The translations under genes were made by a program, and so were the position numbers. From Diphasiastrum complanatum (lineage: Eukaryota; Streptophyta; Lycopodiopsida; Lycopodiales; Lycopodiaceae), in the NCBI GenBank assembly GCA_029204225.1, contig CM055097.1, forward strand, positions 31,512,802-31,576,801: 64,000 nt of DNA. The letters are read 5' to 3'. Position 1 is the stretch's first letter, and each line of letters starts with the position of its first letter. Shown here one piece after another: positions 57,890 to 64,000 of the stretch. Under the pieces are notes generated by a model. The model ran no database searches, had not been told where the DNA came from, and saw nothing but the letters and a program-made list of their open reading frames with translations.

Positions 57890-58205
57890 CACGGGTCCAG
57901 GTTTGTGCGACTCATATTACTATGCTAGTCATATTCTCTCCGAGTACTTCATATTACTATGCTAGTCATCTTCTTGTGCGAGTACTTCCTGTGCAAATCA
58001 TTTCCACGGTTATCTCCACCACGGATATCTCCACGGGTCCAGGTTTGTGCGAGTCATCTTTCACCGTGTGTGAGTACGTCAAGTTCCTGCCTACAAGTCA
58101 TTTTTTTATTAGGTTTGTGCGAGTCAATTCCCATGTACGAGTCATTTTTTCACCAGGTTTGTGCGAGTCAGTTCCCGCGTACACCCTGTCCATGCGAGTC
58201 ATTCC
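57890..58205. repeat. Short dispersed GTGCGAGTCA repeats
   Basis: About eight imperfect copies of GTGCGAGTCA(T) or GTGCGAGTAC occur within 320 bp, often preceded by CAGGTTT. The arrangement is irregular. GAGTCA is part of a common bZIP core, but I infer no function from that. Confidence 0.6.
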
Positions 58206-58237
58206 CTGATTTATTCCATACGAAACTCCGGATGTTT

Positions 58238-58498
58238 TTAGTTTTCCGATATTGACACAAAATGACTGCAATTCCATGGTAGGTTTATTACATGATCTAC
58301 CTCTCTGCTAGGTGGTAAACCATGTGGCAAATCTTCAGGAAAAACATCTTTAAATTTAGACAATAAAGTTTCTAATTTACTGATTTTCTGCTGAATAGAA
58401 CTGAAAATAGAAACTTCAGGAATAAACTGAAAGTCACATAAGAATACCTGATGGTCTTCGTCTCCGATTAGCTGACAGAGCTCTGAACTGCAGACCAT
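58238..58498 (-). pseudogene. Ty3/gypsy protease-RT linker fragment
   Basis: The minus-strand frame reads FLCDFQFIPE and LETLLSKFKDVFPEDLPHGL then PPSREVDHVINL, the typical gypsy sequence just before the RT domain. It is cut off at about 58260. It is opposite in direction to the next ORF. Confidence 0.7.
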
Positions 58499-58654
58499 AG
58501 GGTTGTTGGGAACATCATGCTCCCAATCGAAAACTTAGCGTCGCCCACTAAACCATTATTTGGTATGCCTCCTACGCAACTGATCTAACCTATTATTACA
58601 TCACTTCGGCTACTCACTGATCAACCATCAGCAAAATAATCTTGCCACGTCTAG

Positions 58655-60469
58655 TTGGATCAACATGGTAGGATCATCCAATCCCCCGCCGAAGTTGACC
58701 TAGTTGGGAATGAAGTTTACTCCTTCCTGGATGGCTTCAGTGGATACAACTCATCCAACAGCAACAAACAACACTTGCACAAATCCACCATCCAGGGGCA
58801 TGGAAATATCAACGAAATGGGAGACACAACACAATCACCCTATCCAATGCCTAAAGACACCTCAATAGTGAAAATCATGGAAGGCATTGAAGAAGAATTG
58901 ACTGCAACATCAAATCCTTCGACGAGACATTCTAAGACAAAGGAGACAGAGGCTGAACTTGGTGTCCCACCTGTGTCGTTCGTGGTAAGTAACCCACCAA
59001 CCACCAACTCATCAATTCTTGTCACATCAACCATCATTGTCACACTACCCATCACACTCACTCTCACCACTACACCCCCTATTGTCTCCACAAACTCACT
59101 CCCACTCTCCACTGCACCAATCACAACCACCTCTATGCAATCTCTGATGCATTTTCCAAATGTCTTTGACACATCCTTCAACATTGAAGAATTCTCACTT
59201 TCATTGTTAAACATGCCACCTACTACCACTACACCATTTCCTGCACCCACCACTATCGCTACTGTCACCACTTCCACAATACTTTCCACTTCTCCGATCA
59301 CAACTGCCGACACATCTCCAATCCCTATCACCATCACTCAAACATCACAACCTCCATCTGCTCAATCCATCCATCATGAACAGTACACCACATTGTATCA
59401 AAAACACAACACAATCTCCCACTATCCTACGCATCCAGCTCTCAGTAGTATCCGGGCCTATTGGGGAGTGGTAGTACCTTCCGGAAAATGTGCGACGGGC
59501 CACGCTCAAAGTGATGCCATGCATTACATTTACTCTTCAATCAATGAGTATCAGAATTGGTGTAACTTCTCTCAAGAGGAAAACATACAGTTGACAAACA
59601 AGGTATAAGAATGGCAGATTTATTCCATGGAATTAGAACAAGAGGTCGCTCAATTAAAAAACAAAGAAAGAAAACTCATGGCTGACCTCAAAGAGCTGCA
59701 CCGAAATAACAAGGACGTTCAAGCACGCTTACAACGTAGGGATGATCTCATCAAGACCCTGGAGACATAGTTAGAAGGTGAACGACGAAGCCATAGGAAC
59801 TTACGGGCCACTATGATGGGAAATATTTAGCGGATTGATTTCAACCAGTTCCAAGCACCACCAATCCCGGAGGGCACCGTAATACCTCTCGCTTTCTATC
59901 AGAAGTTAACTCAGGTATTGATGGCGAACCAGGCGCAAGCACAACAATTACAGCAGGCCTTTTTAGCAAATCAAATTGTGCTCAATGCCTAGATTGAGAA
60001 GCTAGAAGGACAACTAAAAACATTACGCAAGCAGCTACCCACATCACACACAAAGCATGAAGAAACACATGCCAAACACCATAGACAACATGATGCAGGA
60101 AATGATGATCTTGGACCTTCGCGCTACACAACACAACAATGGGATAATTTAGGGTATCACTTGACAATGGTGGAACCTCAAAGCACACAAGGGGGTACTA
60201 CCACGAACCGTGAACGAGGCATCTCAGCTGAAGAGCCTAACCCCACTACCACTCAACCTGACACCACCTATCAACCCTCATCACCCTCACTCAATGACAC
60301 ACCCCTCTCTCCACCACATGAAAAATCACCTCCCCCGACACTCAACCTTATTCACCATCCACTGCTTATCTACTCTGCAAATACCCAACCCTCCCCCATA
60401 AACTTTTCACAACCATACCTAACCCTCCACCACCCACACTTACCACAAAATGGCCTTGCAACATGGTGA
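58655..60469 (+). pseudogene. Gypsy RT motif joined to Thr/Pro-rich coiled-coil ORF, with Gln-type stops
   Basis: One frame runs 605 codons from 58655 to TGA at 60467, interrupted only at 59606 (TAA), 59768, 59828 and 59990 (all TAG). The first 30 codons include LVGNEVYSFLDGFSGYN, a gypsy RT motif. Codons 90-250 are Thr/Ser/Pro-rich, low complexity. Codons 270-470 are coiled coil (ELEQEVAQLKNKERKLMADL; QAQAQQLQQAFLANQI). The tail is again Pro/Thr-rich. The stops sit in Gln-rich helix contexts (LET*LEGER, NA*IEKLEG). It could be a gag-like protein of an unrecognised retroelement. Confidence 0.5.
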
Positions 60470-60479
60470 CAAAAAAAGA

Positions 60480-61330
60480 GAGAAATGACATGGAGATTCA
60501 TTTTTTGTAATTTTTTGGATTTTTCTTAAAAAAATACCAATATCCAAAATGCTTTGAAAATTTTATATTATCATGCTAAAAAAATATCAGCTTTTGTTAA
60601 AAATTAAAATCATCCTAAAGAAATTAGATATAAAATTTTAATAATATATTCAATTTTGCACATTTTAAATTAACTAATAAAAAACAAAATTATTAAATAT
60701 AAAAATACTAAAATCAACAAAAAAAATTATTTTACTTATTTGAGAAATTATCTAGTAACAACTATTTTAAAATATAAATACTTTTTTGTTTGAAATTATT
60801 TTTTATAAATTTAAATTAATATTTTATAAGAAAATTTAATTTCTTAAAATAATAATTTGTCGTTATTTAAAAAGATTTTTGTAATTTTGGTCTATAGAAT
60901 ACAAACACTAATTTTAAAAAATTCTACATAAATAAACATCTAAAACTACATGACTTTTGATGATATTTAAATTAAAAAAAAAATCTTATCCTTAGTATCA
61001 TTATAATTAAGAATCTAAAAAATTATTTATAAATTTCAGTATTTGAAAAGATGAAAAATGGAACTAATTATGATAATATTCATTATTTTCTTGAGAATAT
61101 AGTTTTAGAACAAATACCAAATGCTACTGTCATTTCATAAGAACATTCATAAAAATAAATCTCATTTATTAAAATATTAATTTACTTTAAATAGTAACAT
61201 TGAAAATAAATTTTAAAATACATCAAGTAACAAATAATATTAAAAAATATAAATGAATTTGAAGACTTATGACACAAAAGTTTAAAATTCAAATATAATT
61301 TTCAAAATCATAAAATAGTCATGTACATTA
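60480..61330. other. Extremely AT-rich stretch, about 850 bp
   Basis: Almost entirely A and T with runs such as AAAATTTTATATT; there are no ORFs and no simple repeat unit. It directly follows the coiled-coil ORF and precedes the methyltransferase relic. It may be the 3' non-coding part of an element, or scaffold-attachment-like DNA; neither is shown. Confidence 0.7.
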
Positions 61331-61369
61331 TTCCCAAAAATCATCAAGATCATTGATATCTTCACGCTT

Positions 61370-61795
61370 TTCTAAAGGAGCCTCAATAGAGACTCTACAG
61401 TCACAATATTGTAGTCTTGAACTAAGACATCTGCAAAGTCCTCTATGTTACTCACTTTCTCACTAGCGAGAAATTGTGATTCTTTCGATAGTAAAATTAT
61501 AGAGTCTTCATCATCTGTCAATTTTCCTACCTCAATTAATTCATCTGACCAAAACTGATAGAGATTTCATTCGTATTTTTACAGAATCTACTAAGCTAGA
61601 ATCTAAATCCACCGCAGCAACATGCTTGCCTTTTTTAATAGCACATGCATTGGTAGTGCCGCTACTACTAAACAAATCTAAATCCCAGTCTACTAGGTGT
61701 GAAAAAATTTCAATAAGATGATTCCATAGTTCATAATGCGCCCCCCCCTTGGTTGTGGACATCTTTAGATCCACATCGTGAGGTAACGTCATGTA
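61370..61795 (-). pseudogene. DNA N4-cytosine/N6-adenine methyltransferase-like fragment
   Basis: The minus-strand frame 61792-61541 reads GGAHYELWNHLIEIFSHL and then DWDLDLFSSSGTTNACAI with KKGKHVAAVDLDSS. This matches the AdoMet-binding motif I of amino-methyltransferases (DxFxGSGTT..A...GR...GVDLD), including the helix before it. The coding sense continues in a shifted frame (SDELIEVGKLTDDEDSIILL, ASEKVSNIEDFADVLVQDYN). The catalytic [DNS]PP[YF] motif, expected N-terminal in this permuted class, was not found. It is a fragment; an origin in a mobile element is likely but unproven. Confidence 0.55.
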
Positions 61796-62182
61796 TTATG
61801 TATTGGGTAAAATTCATGTCTCTTACACCACTTTATTTAATGCCATTACTTCTTGTTTGCTTCACTTCCTGTTGATGTCCTGTCAGGTTCATTGCCTCAC
61901 GTTGTTTGCACACCATAGAGAATTTTATGCTAGTTCCACTCCAAATTTTGGGGCTATTCGTTTCCAGCGACAACTAAGTGACATATTTCAGGATAGGGCC
62001 CAAGAGAGTGAATGGCTAAGACACGAAGGTTGACCTATTCGTGGAGCTAGCCAACGTAGCTACAAGCTGTGTGAGTACCTGTTGAGAGTGTTCTCTAGGC
62101 CTGGAGGTGTGGTTGTCGATCTCATGAGTGGGACAGACACCTTTTTAAAAAATTGCAGCACTTTCAGGCAGAATTGGAATAA

Positions 62183-62632
62183 GAATCGACAACGATGAAA
62201 TTTGCCACTTGATTCTCTCAACAATATGTAACGGTAAGTTGCATGTATGTGCACATGGGAGATTGTTATTAATAGGAATCGACAACGATGAAAATTTGCC
62301 ACTTGATTTTCTCAACAATATGTGACGGTAAGTTGCATGTGCACATGCGAGATTGTTATTAATATTTTTTCTCTCGATTGTATCATCAATTCTCATCTAA
62401 TATTTTTCATTCTTATTTTTTGCAGATCATACTTGGGAAAAAAACTTGGAATAGGAATCAACAACGATGAAAATTTGCCACTTGATTTTCTCAACAATAT
62501 GTGACTGTAAGTTGCATGTGCACATGGGAGATTGTTATTAATATTTTTTCTCTCGATTGTATCATCAAATCTCGTCTAATATTTTTCATTCTTATTTGTC
62601 GCAGATCATACTTGGAAAAAAAAACTTAGAGT
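62183..62632. repeat. Tandem repeat whose unit contains a GT-AG intron-like segment
   Basis: Units begin GAATC.ACAACGATGAAA at 62183, 62276 and 62455. Units two and three are 179 bp: a coding-like part (GATGAAAATTTGCCACTTGA), GTAAGTTGCATGTGCACATG, then AT-rich sequence and TTTTTGCAG or TTGTCGCAG|ATCATACTTGG. The first unit (93 bp) lacks the second half of the intron-like part. The coding part translates as GINNDENLPLDFLNN. Confidence 0.75.
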
Positions 62633-62639
62633 TTTATGT

Positions 62640-64000
62640 TATGTTGTGGTTGCATAACCAACTGCTCAAAAAAAAGACCATGTACAAGGTGAAATTCCTC
62701 AAGGTGTGAGGGTTATAAAAAAAAACTCTCACCATATTCAAGAGAAAAAAAATTTACACACATGTTTATACAGTTCTTGAGTAATGAGAACGTGGTTGAA
62801 TTTGTACGAGCAAGACAAGAATGATAGGACTTTGGCTAGAAACAATCAATGCACCAATAGAGGTAGTGGACATATTTCAACTTTCCAAGAACTTGAACCG
62901 TTGCCTAATTAATGCATGATATAATGGATGTGCAAGCCACTTTGGAAAGCAAAAAACGAAGAACAACATATTGCATGTATTCACAAGAGCGTGCGAGTGA
63001 AAGATGATATCCTATAAAAAATGGGTGTGTTATTTTGATCTAAGACATTTAAGCACATTAATTTTGATATAGTGTATATGCATTTATTCATAATCTTTCA
63101 ATTGTATGACATGTGCTTGTCATGAGGCAGTATCGAGTTGTATATAATGGTATATGGGCATATAATTGATATTAGCATATTGAACAAATTGATGTAAAAC
63201 ATTGTACACTTAATGTGGAATTATGGTGAATTTCCAATAAGAAAGCCGAAGTAGGGCACAAGACCACAATCCAATGGTGGGAGATCTCAATTATGTAGGG
63301 CGAGTAAATATTTGTGAGTTTGTTTTCATTGAAGTTTTAGATAGCCATGATTAAAAAATAACAAAAGAAAACAAATACGATGCCAAGAAATAATACACAA
63401 ATCCTCAAAACCACTCTCCCATTCGCAATAGCATCTCAAAATGAAAATATTTGGTTCATCTTCAAACTAATTACAAGCCAAACCAAAAACAGATGTCCAC
63501 ATTAACCATAGTAGACAAAAAGTAACGATGTGTGAACAACTAGTTGTTGGAGTATTCTAGACAAAACCCTTTGAGAGCAAAGCAAATACGACATGAACAC
63601 ATGTTCACAATCAAAACCCAAATTGAATGGCAAAAAAATGATTTGAGTACTACAAAACACCAATAGTTTGTGTGTCCATATTTTAGCCTTCAACAATGTG
63701 AATTGATACAAACACTACTTCTAGCATCAAATGGGGTGCCGATTCTGGCATTAATGAGTCTATAGAGGAGTGTCGCACGTTGATGTTCCACACCTATGTT
63801 TCAACGTAGATATCCACGTATTTATCCAAGAAGAAAAAAATTGAAGTTCGTGGATTCTTTGGTACTTGCATGGGTATGTGTTGTGGCTAGATGAAGCTAA
63901 TGTTGTTATGAAGGAATAATCTTAACCCTAAGTTAGAACAAGAATTCACACTACCAACCAATATCAATGATAAACTAGAATCTTTCGAAGTAGGAGGATA
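62640..64000. other. Unassigned sequence at the window end
   Basis: Only short open frames; no recognised protein, LTR or RNA gene. Microsatellites are absent. Confidence 0.3.

Noticed and set aside
58840..59337. Val/Gly-rich protein on the minus strand
   Set aside because: It is the antisense shadow of the Thr/Pro-rich segment of the plus-strand ORF.
58655..60469. Alternative genetic code (TAA/TAG as Gln)
   Set aside because: The otubain and other host sequence read with the standard code, and the stop bias fits C-to-T decay of CAA/CAG. Nothing else supports a ciliate-like code.
1..64000. tRNA, rRNA or known small RNA genes
   Set aside because: I looked for tRNA B-box words and rRNA blocks and saw none that were convincing; a covariance search could still find some.

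Overview
The window looks like nuclear DNA of a land plant with a large, transposon-rich genome. The evidence is a plant-type otubain gene broken by a roughly 20 kb intron, many decayed Ty1/copia and Ty3/gypsy fragments, hAT miniature elements with 8 bp target duplications, long AC/AG/CT microsatellites, and GT-AG introns throughout. I cannot name the species. Large introns plus an endonuclease-bearing Helitron would fit a fern or another non-flowering lineage, but that is inference.

Layout. 1-4800: microsatellites, C/T tracts and LTR-like debris, no gene seen. 4828-29134 (+): the one confidently recognised host gene, an OTUB1-type deubiquitinase. Seven exons can be placed with consistent phase, but one internal exon (about 24 residues) is not found. 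Its large intron (8640-28642) holds a decayed hAT transposon with a BED finger, hAT MITEs, four copia fragments on both strands and one gypsy fragment. 29135-34500: mostly non-coding; it contains a GC-rich inverted-repeat block and, at 32259-32850, a striking array of hairpins with a conserved tip and differing lower stems.

34510-42180: copia fragments on the minus strand, an unrecognised Pro/Thr-rich coiled-coil ORF punctured only by Gln-type stops, and an isolated copia reverse transcriptase with an intact YVDD box. 44367-45127 (-): a probable host exon of unknown function. 47284-56800 (+): a large decayed Helitron. It has an intron-containing RPA-like gene, then a Rep (HUH)-PIF1-like helicase protein whose C-terminus carries an endonuclease/exonuclease/phosphatase domain. 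That is the Helentron/Helitron2 arrangement rather than the usual plant Helitron.

56650-64000: short tandem repeats, a gypsy fragment, a second Pro/Thr-rich coiled-coil ORF joined in frame to a gypsy RT motif, an 850 bp extremely AT-rich stretch, a relic of a DNA N4/N6-type methyltransferase, and a tandem repeat whose unit carries its own GT-AG intron. Best candidates for something undescribed: the hairpin array, the plant Helentron-like element, the Gln-stop-only coiled-coil ORF family and the methyltransferase relic.
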